DNA of 5,767 nucleotides from an uncultured Acetatifactor sp. (GTDB lineage Bacteria; Bacillota; Clostridia; Lachnospirales; Lachnospiraceae): positions 9,829 to 15,595 of the forward strand of contig CAJUFI010000085.1 in NCBI GenBank assembly GCA_910585665.1. The letters are read 5' to 3'. Below, one piece after another: positions 1 through 5,658 of the stretch; within the stretch, counting starts at the first letter, position 1, and every line of letters starts with the position of its first letter. The position numbers were made by a program, and so were the translations under genes. The notes beneath the pieces were generated by a model. It did no database searches. It was not told the DNA's origin and worked only from the letters and a program-made list of their open reading frames with translations.

Positions 1-70
1 AGCTGCATCTGCTTCCTGTAACGGGTGTATGGTTATCTTGAAAATAGCATTATGTATCAGCAAAAAGTAT

Positions 71-78
71 GGAAAGGA
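71..78 (+). promoter_or_regulatory. Ribosome binding site that decides the lacZ start
   Basis: GGAAAGGA lies 12 nt before the ATG at 91, a slightly long but usable spacing. The other in-frame starts, GTG at 25 and ATG at 52, have no purine-rich Shine-Dalgarno sequence in front of them. An in-frame TAA at 19-21 closes the frame upstream. I see no convincing sigma70 promoter in the 90 bases before the gene, so the promoter probably lies outside the window or is not of consensus type. Confidence 0.5.
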
Positions 79-90
79 CAGGTGCAGGAC

Positions 91-3000
91 ATGATAGTGC
101 CCAAACATTTTGAGAACCTGGATGTGTTGCATGAGAACACGATGCCCGACAGGGCATACTACATCCCCGCCGCCGGAAGGCATGAGGATTTGGTGGAGCG
201 CAGGGAGGAATCGGAGCGCTTTGCTTTGCTGAACGGGGAATGGGATTTCTGCTATTACGACAGTGTGTACGATTTAAAGGAGGAGTTCTATCGGGAGGAC
301 TGCGGGTTGAACCCGGACTGGAAGACCATTCCCGTGCCCTCCGTGTGGCAGATGCACGGATACGACAGACATCAGTACACCAATGTCAGGTATCCCTTCC
401 CTTTGGATCCCCCTTATGTGCCCCATGAGAATCCCTGCGGCACCTACCGCCATACTTTTACATGGCATAAGGATGAGGCGGCGCCGAAGACATTCCTGAA
501 TTTCGAGGGCGTGGATTCCTGCTTCTATGTGTGGATCAACGGCCAGTACGTGGGCTACAGCCAGGTGTCCCATGCCACAGCGGAGTTCGATGTGACGACT
601 CTTTTGAAAGAGGGGGAGAACCTGCTGGCGGTGCTGGTGCTGAAATGGTGCGACGGCAGCTACATGGAGGATCAGGACAAGTTCCGCATGAGCGGCATCT
701 TCCGTGACGTGTATCTGCTGAGCCGCCCGGAGCAGTGCGTCTACGATTATTTCGTGAAGACCCGCCTGGACAGACAGGCCGGGGAAGCCAATGTAGAGAT
801 TGCCTTCACTTATCTGGACAAAGAGGTTCCGGTGAAGGTGTCCGTCGAGGACGCGGAAGGGAAAGTGGTGGCCCGGACGGAAGGCAGCGGCAAAGTGGTT
901 CTGCCCTTGCAGGACATCAGGCTCTGGAGCGCGGAGACCCCCTATCTCTACACTTTGGTGATGGAGACGGAGGGCGAGGTCATCGCGGACCAGCTGGGAC
1001 TGCGGGAAATGGCAGTCCAGAACGGCGTATTCCTGTTCAACGGCCAGAAAATCAAGATTCACGGCACGAACCGTCATGACAGCGATCCCGTGACCGGATT
1101 TACCATCAGCCTGGCCCAGATGCACAAAGATATGACCCTGATGAAAGAGCACAATGTGAACGGCATCCGTACCAGCCATTATCCCAACGCGCCACAGTTC
1201 TACCAGCTCTGCGACAGGTACGGCTTCTATGTGGTGGACGAAGCGGACAACGAGAGCCATGGAGCCGAGTGCGCCTACGGCCAGAGATATGACAGCAGCT
1301 GCACATGGCTGGCAGACAATCCCCGGTACAGCGAATCCATCGTGGACAGGACGAAAAAATGCGTCATCAGGGACAAGAACAGGCCCTGTGTCTTCTCCTG
1401 GTCCATGGGCAATGAAGCCGCCTTTGGGTGCGGGTTTGAGGAGGCCCTGAAGTGGACCAAGGCCTATGACGACACCAGGGTCACCCACTATGAGAATGCT
1501 TACCATGTGCCTCAGGAAAGGGTGACGGATTATTCCTGCCTGGATATCCACAGCAGAATGTACACCTCGCCCCAGGGCATCCATGATTATTTTGCCAGGA
1601 CAGAGGAAGTGGACAGCGACCACTGTTACACCGCGCCGGCCAAAAGGCCTTTTTTCCTCTGCGAGTACAGCCACGCCATGGGCAACGGGCCGGGGAACCT
1701 GGAGGATTATTTCCATGTCTTCCAACAGCATGACGGCATGATCGGCGGCATGGTCTGGGAGTGGTGCGACCATGCCATCGACAAGGGACAGGACATCAAC
1801 GGAAAGAAGATGTACTTCTATGGAGGAGACCATGAGGAATATCCCCATGACGAGAATTTCTGCATGGATGGACTGGTCTACCCGGACCGCAGGCCCCACA
1901 CGGGACTGAAAGAGCACTGGAACGTGTTCCGTCCCGCCAGGGTGGTGTCCTTCGAGGAAAAGGAAGGCATCCTGAAGATACATAACTATATGGATTTCCG
2001 GAACCTGAAGGATTACTGTAAGCTTGGCTGGGAGGTAAGCTGCGATGGCGAGAAAATCGCGGCTGGCACGGTGGAGGCCGATTCCCTTGACATCGCTCCT
2101 CACGAGGAGGGTGAGATTCGTCTGGAACTTCCGAAAGCCGCCGAGGGCAGATGCTATCTGAAAGCCACCTGGATCCTGCTTAAGGACGAGGGCGTCCTGA
2201 AAGCGGGGAAGGAGCTTGGCTTCGACGAGGTGAAGCTGTATGCCGCCTGTGGAGAAGCTGGAAGCGGAACTGCCCGGAAAGAGGGGCAGGCTGAGGACAC
2301 AGCGAAGAAGCAGGCCTGCGGGTCTGGGGAGCAGTGCGTCCTGACCCGGAAGCTTCTGGCAAAGCCTTTGACGGAAGCGGGCGGAGAAATCCAGGTACAG
2401 GAAGATGACCATTATATGACACTTGCGTCAGAAAAGTTCCTCTATACTTACGATAAATTCACAGGACTGTTCTCCAGAATGGTGAACGGCAACCGGACTT
2501 TGCTGGAGCATCCCATGGAGATTAATATCTGGCGCGCCCCCACGGACAATGACCGGAATATCCGCCATGCCTGGGAGGATGTCCACTATGACCGTCCCGT
2601 CACCAGAAGCTACAGCACGGAGTATGTCAGAGGTGAAGACCAGAACCGGCAGTGGGTGGAAGTGAAGAGCGTCCTGTCCGTGGCATCTGTCTATCTGCAG
2701 AAAGTGCTGGACATCAACGCAGTCTGGAGAGTCTGGGCAGACGGCAGCCTGGACGCGCGCCTTGAGGTGAAGAAGAATCCGGTCTTCCCCAGGCTGCCCA
2801 GGTTCGGCATCCGCATGATGCTGCCGAAGGATCTGGAACAGGTGGGCTATTATGGACTGGGTCCGGTGGAGAGCTATTCGGACAAATGCCGGGCCGCTTA
2901 CCACGGCAGATTCGAGGAGACGGTGGACTCCCTCTTCGAGGACTATATCCGCCCTCAGGAGAACGGAAGCCACTGTGATGTCAGCTATGTGGAGCTGCAC

Positions 3001-3249
3001 AGAGAGGGCCTGAAGCTTTCCGTGGCTGCCGAGAAGCCTTTCTCCTTCAACGCTTCCCGTTACACCCAGGAAGAGCTGACCCGTAAGGCCCACAATTATG
3101 AGCTGGAGCCCTGCGGCCACACGGTGCTGTGCATTGACTATGTCCAGGACGGCATCGGATCCAACAGCTGCGGGCCGGAGCCGGAGGTGCAGTACCAGTT
3201 CCTGGAACAGGAATTCACCTTTGCTTTTGGCATCCGCGTCGACGGGTAA
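91..3249 (+). CDS. lacZ: GH2 beta-galactosidase (LacZ type)
   Basis: A 1052-residue glycoside hydrolase family 2 enzyme that hydrolyses terminal beta-D-galactosides (EC 3.2.1.23 by family). Length and domain order match long LacZ proteins. The N-terminal sugar-binding domain (about 20-205) carries DPPYVPHENPCG and DKFRMSGIFRDVYLL. An Ig-like domain follows, then the TIM barrel (about 300-590) with NRHDSDPVTG (from residue 327), RTSHYPN and DEADNESHG. The acid/base is Glu442 in WSMGNEA and the nucleophile Glu525 in CEYSHAMGN. The C-terminal beta-galactosidase domain (about 770-1045) carries IWRAPTDND and YIRPQENG. There is no signal peptide, so it should be cytosolic. Residues about 720-749 form an unusual Gly/Ala/Glu/Lys-rich linker. 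The start at 91 was chosen because only it has a plausible ribosome site; GTG 25 would add 22 residues not typical of the family. The gene ends just before an intrinsic terminator. Family is certain; the natural substrate (lactose, LacNAc or plant galactoside) is not readable from sequence. Confidence 0.95.
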   Translation: MIVPKHFENLDVLHENTMPDRAYYIPAAGRHEDLVERREESERFALLNGEWDFCYYDSVYDLKEEFYREDCGLNPDWKTIPVPSVWQMHGYDRHQYTNVRYPFPLDPPYVPHENPCGTYRHTFTWHKDEAAPKTFLNFEGVDSCFYVWINGQYVGYSQVSHATAEFDVTTLLKEGENLLAVLVLKWCDGSYMEDQDKFRMSGIFRDVYLLSRPEQCVYDYFVKTRLDRQAGEANVEIAFTYLDKEVPVKVSVEDAEGKVVARTEGSGKVVLPLQDIRLWSAETPYLYTLVMETEGEVIADQLGLREMAVQNGVFLFNGQKIKIHGTNRHDSDPVTGFTISLAQMHKDMTLMKEHNVNGIRTSHYPNAPQFYQLCDRYGFYVVDEADNESHGAECAYGQRYDSSCTWLADNPRYSESIVDRTKKCVIRDKNRPCVFSWSMGNEAAFGCGFEEALKWTKAYDDTRVTHYENAYHVPQERVTDYSCLDIHSRMYTSPQGIHDYFARTEEVDSDHCYTAPAKRPFFLCEYSHAMGNGPGNLEDYFHVFQQHDGMIGGMVWEWCDHAIDKGQDINGKKMYFYGGDHEEYPHDENFCMDGLVYPDRRPHTGLKEHWNVFRPARVVSFEEKEGILKIHNYMDFRNLKDYCKLGWEVSCDGEKIAAGTVEADSLDIAPHEEGEIRLELPKAAEGRCYLKATWILLKDEGVLKAGKELGFDEVKLYAACGEAGSGTARKEGQAEDTAKKQACGSGEQCVLTRKLLAKPLTEAGGEIQVQEDDHYMTLASEKFLYTYDKFTGLFSRMVNGNRTLLEHPMEINIWRAPTDNDRNIRHAWEDVHYDRPVTRSYSTEYVRGEDQNRQWVEVKSVLSVASVYLQKVLDINAVWRVWADGSLDARLEVKKNPVFPRLPRFGIRMMLPKDLEQVGYYGLGPVESYSDKCRAAYHGRFEETVDSLFEDYIRPQENGSHCDVSYVELHREGLKLSVAAEKPFSFNASRYTQEELTRKAHNYELEPCGHTVLCIDYVQDGIGSNSCGPEPEVQYQFLEQEFTFAFGIRVDG

Positions 3250-3284
3250 ACAGCCGGAGTCTATAAAAACTGTAAGGTCATAAG

Positions 3285-3322
3285 AAAAGGAGACCAGGCA
3301 AAAAATGTCGCGGTCTCCTTTT
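3285..3322 (+). terminator. Intrinsic terminator after lacZ
   Basis: A perfect 11-bp inverted repeat, AAAAGGAGACC (3285-3295) and GGTCTCCTTTT (3312-3322), encloses a 16-nt A-rich loop and ends in a short T tract. It lies 35 nt after the lacZ stop. With A residues on the left and T residues on the right it could work in both directions. The right arm coincides with the first recognisable codons of the GH3 remnant. Confidence 0.8.
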
Positions 3323-3844
3323 ACTGTCCGGCAGGGCGCTGGCGGTGAACTGGGCGGACGAGCATGTCCCCGCCATCCTTCAGGGATGGTATCCCGGCGC
3401 GGAGGGCGGACGGGCCATGGCGGAGATTCTCTTCGGGGACCGCTGCCCGGAGGGAAAGCTGCCGGTGACTTTCTATCATTCCAGCGAGGAACTGCCGGAT
3501 TTCGCGGACTATCATATGAAGGGCCGGACTTACCGCTATATGGAGCAGGAGGCGCTGTATCCTTTCGGGTATGGGCTGTCCTATACGGATTTCACATACG
3601 AGAACGTATGTTCTGATTCTGCCGTGCTGTCCAAAGAGGGCATCACTCTGGGGGCCACGGTGAAAAATACGGGAAAAGTGGCCGGTGGGGAGACCGTGCA
3701 GGCCTATGTGAAGATATGCGGGGATGGAACGCCCGGCAGCGGTATCCTTCCCAATGTCCAGCTGAAGGGCATCTGCAAGCTGCACCTTTCCCCCGGGGAA
3801 GCGAAAGAGGCCGTGATTCATCTTCCCGCCGAGGCGTTCGGGCT

Positions 3845-3950
3845 TTAGGAATTGTCGGAAAATAACTGATGCAACTTGTTTAGGAGAAAGCCCAGAAATA
3901 CAACGAAAACGGCTATAAACTCGCATCAGTTATTTGTAGACAATTCCTTA
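3845..3950 (+). mobile_element. MITE copy 1 with TTA target duplication, inside GH3
   Basis: A 100-bp non-coding element (3848-3947) flanked by TTA (3845-3847 and 3948-3950). Its ends are 25-bp inverted repeats with 22 of 25 matches: an outer perfect block GGAATTGTC and an inner perfect block AAATAACTGATGC, separated by three mismatched bases. It carries no transposase, so it would have to be moved by a transposase from elsewhere. A second copy at 5428-5527 is 96% identical (4 differences) and in the same orientation. Removing 100 bp plus one TTA rejoins the GH3 codons CTT-TAT-GAT, which shows that it inserted into a coding sequence and duplicated 3 bp. I cannot name the parental insertion sequence. 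Confidence 0.88.
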
Positions 3951-4059
3951 TGATGAGGAAGGGAAGCTGCGGATCAGGAAAGGGGAGGCGAAAGTCTTCC
4001 TGGGCGGCCAGGCGCCGGACACAAGAAGCGAGAAACTCATCGGGAAGAAGGACAGTGTG

Positions 4060-4088
4060 TTGACTATTGCGATTCCGAATGATATAGT
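4060..4088 (+). promoter_or_regulatory. Sigma70-type promoter of the GH130 gene
   Basis: TTGACT (4060-4065) and TATAGT (4083-4088) are separated by exactly 17 nt, and each matches the consensus at 5 of 6 positions. Transcription would start near 4095, giving a leader of about 60 nt before the GH130 start. The promoter lies wholly within the last codons of the GH3 remnant, so the dead gene's 3' end serves as the control region of the next gene. Confidence 0.72.
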
Positions 4089-4110
4089 AGTAGTAGAATA
4101 AGACAAAAGT

Positions 4111-4135
4111 AAATCACAGGCGCAGAATGTGCCTG
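4111..4135 (+). promoter_or_regulatory. Leader palindrome and shared motif before GH130
   Basis: CAGGCGCA (4117-4124) and TGTGCCTG (4128-4135) form an 8-bp inverted repeat with one G-T pair and a 3-nt spacer. It sits at about +16 to +41 from the predicted transcription start and 7 nt before the ribosome site. The overlapping stretch AAATCACAGGCGCAGA (4111-4126) recurs with one base missing at 5601-5615, before the transporter gene. It could be a repressor operator or an RNA element; it is too small for a riboswitch and lacks a T run for termination. Confidence 0.45.
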
Positions 4136-4142
4136 ACAGAAT

Positions 4143-4150
4143 AAGGAGGT
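4143..4150 (+). promoter_or_regulatory. Strong ribosome binding site of GH130
   Basis: AAGGAGGT, a near-perfect anti-16S match, lies 5 nt before the ATG at 4156. This fixes the start and excludes the longer reading from GTG 4129, whose extra nine codons would be read from the leader itself. Confidence 0.9.
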
Positions 4151-4155
4151 CATAT

Positions 4156-5142
4156 ATGAGCAAAATCATTGGAAAAGCATTGCCCGGGATGCCCTGGCAG
4201 GACAAGCCGGAAGGGCATAACAAGCCCGCCTGGCGCTATACGGAGAATCCCATCATCGGCAGGCATGAGATACCTATCTCCAACAGCATCTTCAACAGCG
4301 CCGTAGTGCCTTTCGGCGACGGCTACGCAGGGGTCTTCCGCTGCGACAGCCTGGGCGTGAGCATGGACATCTTCGCGGGTTTCAGCAAGGATGCCATCCA
4401 CTGGGAGATCAATCATGAGCCCATCACCTTCGAGGGAGACCCGGATGTGACGAAGAGGGAGTACCGCTACGATCCCAGGGTCGTCTGGATCGAGGACCGC
4501 TACTATGTCACATGGTGCAACGGCTACCATGGCCCCACCATCGGCATCGCTTATACATATGATTTCAAGACGTTCCACCAGATGGAAAACACCTTTTTGC
4601 CGTACAACCGCAATGGCGTGCTGTTCCCCAGGAAGATAAACGGACGCTATATGATGCTGTCCAGGCCCAGCGACACGGGACACACCGCTTTCGGGGACAT
4701 CTTCCTGAGCCAGAGCCCGGATATGGAGTTCTGGGGACATCACAGATTCGTCATGGGCGCCCGGGGCGGGGACTTGTCCGCATGGCAGTCCATGAAGATC
4801 GGTCCCGGCCCCTGCCCCATTGAGACGGAGGAAGGCTGGCTGCTGATCTACCACGGCGTGCTGCGGACCTGTAACGGGTATGTGTACCGCATGGGCTGCG
4901 CGCTGCTGGATCTGGAGGAGCCCTGGAAGGTGAAGATGCGCTCCAGATATTATATCCTGGGACCGGAGCAGATTTATGAGCTCACCGGGGACGTGCCCAA
5001 TGTGGTATTCCCCTGCGCTGCCCTGGCGGATGCGGATACCGGGCGTATCGCCATTTACTATGGCTGCGCGGATACTGTGACAGGCCTGGCGTTCACCACC
5101 ATAGATGAGCTGATGGATTGGATGAAGAAGTATCCGATGTAG
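4156..5142 (+). CDS. GH130 beta-1,4-mannoside phosphorylase
   Basis: A 328-residue family GH130 enzyme. It cleaves a non-reducing beta-1,4-linked mannosyl unit with phosphate to give alpha-mannose-1-phosphate and a shortened acceptor, in the cytoplasm. Visible motifs, in order: NPII and PISNSIFNSAVVPF (31-53), FAGFS, YDPRVVWIEDRYYVTWCNGY (105-124), NRNGVLFPRK (151-160), LSRPSD (168-173), IYHGV (231-235), DVPNVVFPCAAL and YYGCADTVTGLAF. By family knowledge the Asp of YDPRV (Asp106) is the general acid. Arg152, Asn153, Arg170 and His233 correspond to phosphate-site residues described for GH130_2 enzymes. The length and N-terminus fit GH130_2 (mannooligosaccharide or Man-GlcNAc phosphorylase) better than the longer GH130_1 mannosyl-glucose phosphorylases. 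There is no signal peptide. The gene has its own promoter (4060-4088) and terminator (5153-5198), so it is monocistronic. Exact acceptor (mannobiose, longer mannan oligosaccharide or N-glycan core) is unresolved. Confidence 0.93.
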   Translation: MSKIIGKALPGMPWQDKPEGHNKPAWRYTENPIIGRHEIPISNSIFNSAVVPFGDGYAGVFRCDSLGVSMDIFAGFSKDAIHWEINHEPITFEGDPDVTKREYRYDPRVVWIEDRYYVTWCNGYHGPTIGIAYTYDFKTFHQMENTFLPYNRNGVLFPRKINGRYMMLSRPSDTGHTAFGDIFLSQSPDMEFWGHHRFVMGARGGDLSAWQSMKIGPGPCPIETEEGWLLIYHGVLRTCNGYVYRMGCALLDLEEPWKVKMRSRYYILGPEQIYELTGDVPNVVFPCAALADADTGRIAIYYGCADTVTGLAFTTIDELMDWMKKYPM

Positions 5143-5152
5143 TAGAAAACGA

Positions 5153-5198
5153 AAAAAATGCGGCAGATTCCGGCAATGACCGGGAGGCCGCATTTTTT
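5153..5198 (+). terminator. Intrinsic terminator after GH130
   Basis: AAAAAATGCGGC (5153-5164) pairs perfectly with GCCGCATTTTTT (5187-5198). An inner hairpin, TTCCGG with CCGGGA (one G-T pair) around CAATGA (5168-5185), extends the stem. A run of six T residues ends it, beginning 50 nt after the stop codon. The symmetric A and T tracts make it potentially bidirectional. Confidence 0.88.
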
Positions 5199-5351
5199 GT
5201 TGCTACCTCTTATCTGCAACTGAGACAGTCTGTCTTTACAACATATTTCCACCTGTGCGGTTGGATGCTCATTCGAGCATCCAACCCACTCCCGCATTCG
5301 CAAAACTCGCCCTTGCGCGCTCTTGCGTCTGCATTCGCAGCTGCGTTTTGC
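5199..5351. other. Structured spacer with hairpin and short repeats, no gene
   Basis: No coding region with a credible start or family motif was found here. The stretch holds a perfect 12-bp hairpin (5259-5286), two direct copies of GCATTCGCA (5294-5302 and 5331-5339), a 10-bp palindrome CGCAGCTGCG (5336-5345), and an inverted pair GCAAAAC (5300-5306) and GTTTTGC (5345-5351). This density of short repeats looks like a non-coding dispersed repeat or the decayed end of an older insertion rather than a simple promoter region. Confidence 0.4.
5259..5286. repeat. Perfect 12-bp hairpin with 4-nt loop
   Basis: GGTTGGATGCTC (5259-5270) and GAGCATCCAACC (5275-5286) are exact reverse complements around ATTC. 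No T run follows on either strand, so it is not a standard intrinsic terminator. It could be a two-fold protein binding site, an RNA stem-loop or part of a repeat family. Confidence 0.75.
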
Positions 5352-5411
5352 TCATTTGGAAGTTGTATGGTACAAAACTTCATTAGGTATGTTAATTGCC
5401 ACTTGATACAT
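5352..5411 (-). pseudogene. N-terminal stub resembling a UPF0175-family protein
   Basis: Reading leftwards on the minus strand, a strong ribosome site AAAGGAGAG precedes ATG (5411-5409) by 6 nt. The frame encodes MYQVAINIPNEVLYHTTSK and stops at TGA (5354-5352). The sequence MYQVAINIPNEVLY looks, from memory, like the start of small UPF0175-type proteins common in Lachnospiraceae (usually about 80-90 residues, often beside toxin-like genes). The similarity stops after about 15 residues and nothing resembling the rest of the family follows. I read it as a truncated gene whose translation signals survive. MITE copy 2 sits directly against its ribosome site, cutting it off from any promoter further upstream. 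The family call rests on a very short match. Confidence 0.4.
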
Positions 5412-5424
5412 GATATTCTCTCCT

Positions 5425-5530
5425 TTAGGAACTGTCGGAAAATAACTGATGCAACTTGTTTAGGTGAAAGCTCAGAAATACAACGAAAACAGCTATAAAC
5501 TCGCATCAGTTATTTGTAGACAATTCCTTA
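5425..5530 (+). mobile_element. MITE copy 2 with TTA flanks
   Basis: A 100-bp element (5428-5527) with the same structure and orientation as copy 1 and flanked by TTA at 5425-5427 and 5528-5530. It differs from copy 1 at four bases (5432, 5465, 5472 and 5491), one of them in the left terminal repeat (GGAACTGTC instead of GGAATTGTC). The reconstructed empty site is CTTTACCAC, sharing CTTTA with the empty site of copy 1 (CTTTATGAT), which suggests target preference. It lies between the minus-strand stub and the transporter promoter region. Confidence 0.88.
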
Positions 5531-5568
5531 CCACCTGTCTATCTAAAATTTTATAAAAAGCAACTATT

Positions 5569-5590
5569 TTGACAGCATGTATGATATGAT
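5569..5590 (+). promoter_or_regulatory. Probable transporter promoter (extended -10)
   Basis: TGATATGAT (5582-5590) fits an extended -10 (TG-N-TATGAT) and would place the transcription start near 5597. A consensus TTGACA (5569-5574) sits only 10 nt upstream of TATGAT, too close to act as its -35 box. The region upstream (5541-5560) is A/T rich. A second, weaker candidate is TTACCA (5528-5533), 18 nt, TATAAA (5552-5557), in which the MITE's flanking TTA supplies part of the -35 box. Which one is used cannot be decided by eye. Confidence 0.35.
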
Positions 5591-5600
5591 AAAAGGATAG

Positions 5601-5615
5601 AAATCACAGGGCAGA
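5601..5615 (+). promoter_or_regulatory. Leader motif shared with GH130
   Basis: AAATCACAGGGCAGA matches 4111-4126 before GH130 (AAATCACAGGCGCAGA) except for one missing base. Both lie just after a predicted transcription start, so the likely role is a binding site for a common regulator. The downstream palindromic half seen in the GH130 leader is not repeated here. Confidence 0.4.
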
Positions 5616-5643
5616 TTATAAATATGGAAAAAATAAAATAAAG

Positions 5644-5649
5644 AAAGGA
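5644..5649 (+). promoter_or_regulatory. Ribosome binding site of the transporter
   Basis: AAAGGA lies 9 nt before the ATG at 5659 in an A-rich, unstructured leader. This supports that ATG as the start. Confidence 0.75.
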
Positions 5650-5658
5650 CAAGAAAAA

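Larger units (their letters stand above)
3312..4101 (+). pseudogene. GH3 glycosidase remnant: 5'-truncated and MITE-interrupted
   Basis: This is the C-terminal part, about 228 residues, of a family 3 beta-glycosidase (beta-glucosidase/xylosidase type). Homology begins with LLSGRALAVNWADEHVPAIL and continues through GWYPGAEGG, FGDRCPEGKLPVTFY and YPFGYGLSYTDFTY of the alpha/beta sandwich domain. A fibronectin-III-like domain follows (VKNTGKVAGGETVQAYV, then LSPGE). At 3846-3848 the frame meets TAG, created by the mobile element inserted there. After the element it resumes as DEEGKLRIRKGEAKVFLGG and ends at TAA 4099-4101. Excising the element and one TTA gives AFGLYDEEG in frame. The N-terminal TIM barrel with the Asp nucleophile is missing, as is the segment that normally carries the Glu acid/base, so no activity is possible. 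No start codon with a ribosome site is present. The fragment may be left from a glycosidase gene that once stood next to lacZ; its sugar specificity cannot be told. Confidence 0.9.

Noticed and set aside
25..90. Upstream GTG (25) or ATG (52) as the lacZ start
   Set aside because: Neither has a Shine-Dalgarno sequence, and the added residues do not resemble LacZ N-termini. ATG 91 has GGAAAGGA upstream and gives a typical beginning.
274..2412. Long open frame on the minus strand across lacZ
   Set aside because: It is an antisense shadow of a GC-rich gene. It has no ribosome site or family motif, and the + strand encodes an unmistakable GH2 enzyme.
3321..3926. Minus-strand frame starting inside MITE copy 1, with a similar frame in copy 2 (5210-5506)
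   Set aside because: Both begin inside the element (MRVYS...) and read out into unrelated DNA. Two of the differences between the copies change amino acids (R/C and G/E), so there is no sign of coding conservation.
4150..5193. Long minus-strand open frame across GH130
   Set aside because: Antisense shadow of the GH130 gene. Its start lies within the terminator hairpin and the product has low-complexity, His/Ala/Gly-rich composition without recognisable motifs.
5259..5286. Hairpin as an intrinsic terminator
   Set aside because: The stem is perfect but no T tract follows on either strand, and a proper terminator already lies at 5153-5198.
5294..5339. Repeated GCATTCGCA as a CRISPR-like array
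   Set aside because: There are only two 9-bp copies, no regular spacers of typical length and no cas genes.
5118..5498. Plus-strand frame of about 126 codons over the GH130 3' end, terminator and spacer
   Set aside because: It has no ribosome site, overlaps the GH130 terminator and the MITE, and translates repeat DNA. Similar hypothetical proteins in databases would probably be repeat artefacts.
5569..5574. Perfect TTGACA as the transporter -35 box
   Set aside because: No -10-like hexamer lies 16-18 nt downstream; TATGAT is only 10 nt away. I kept the extended -10 as the better candidate and left the role of TTGACA open.
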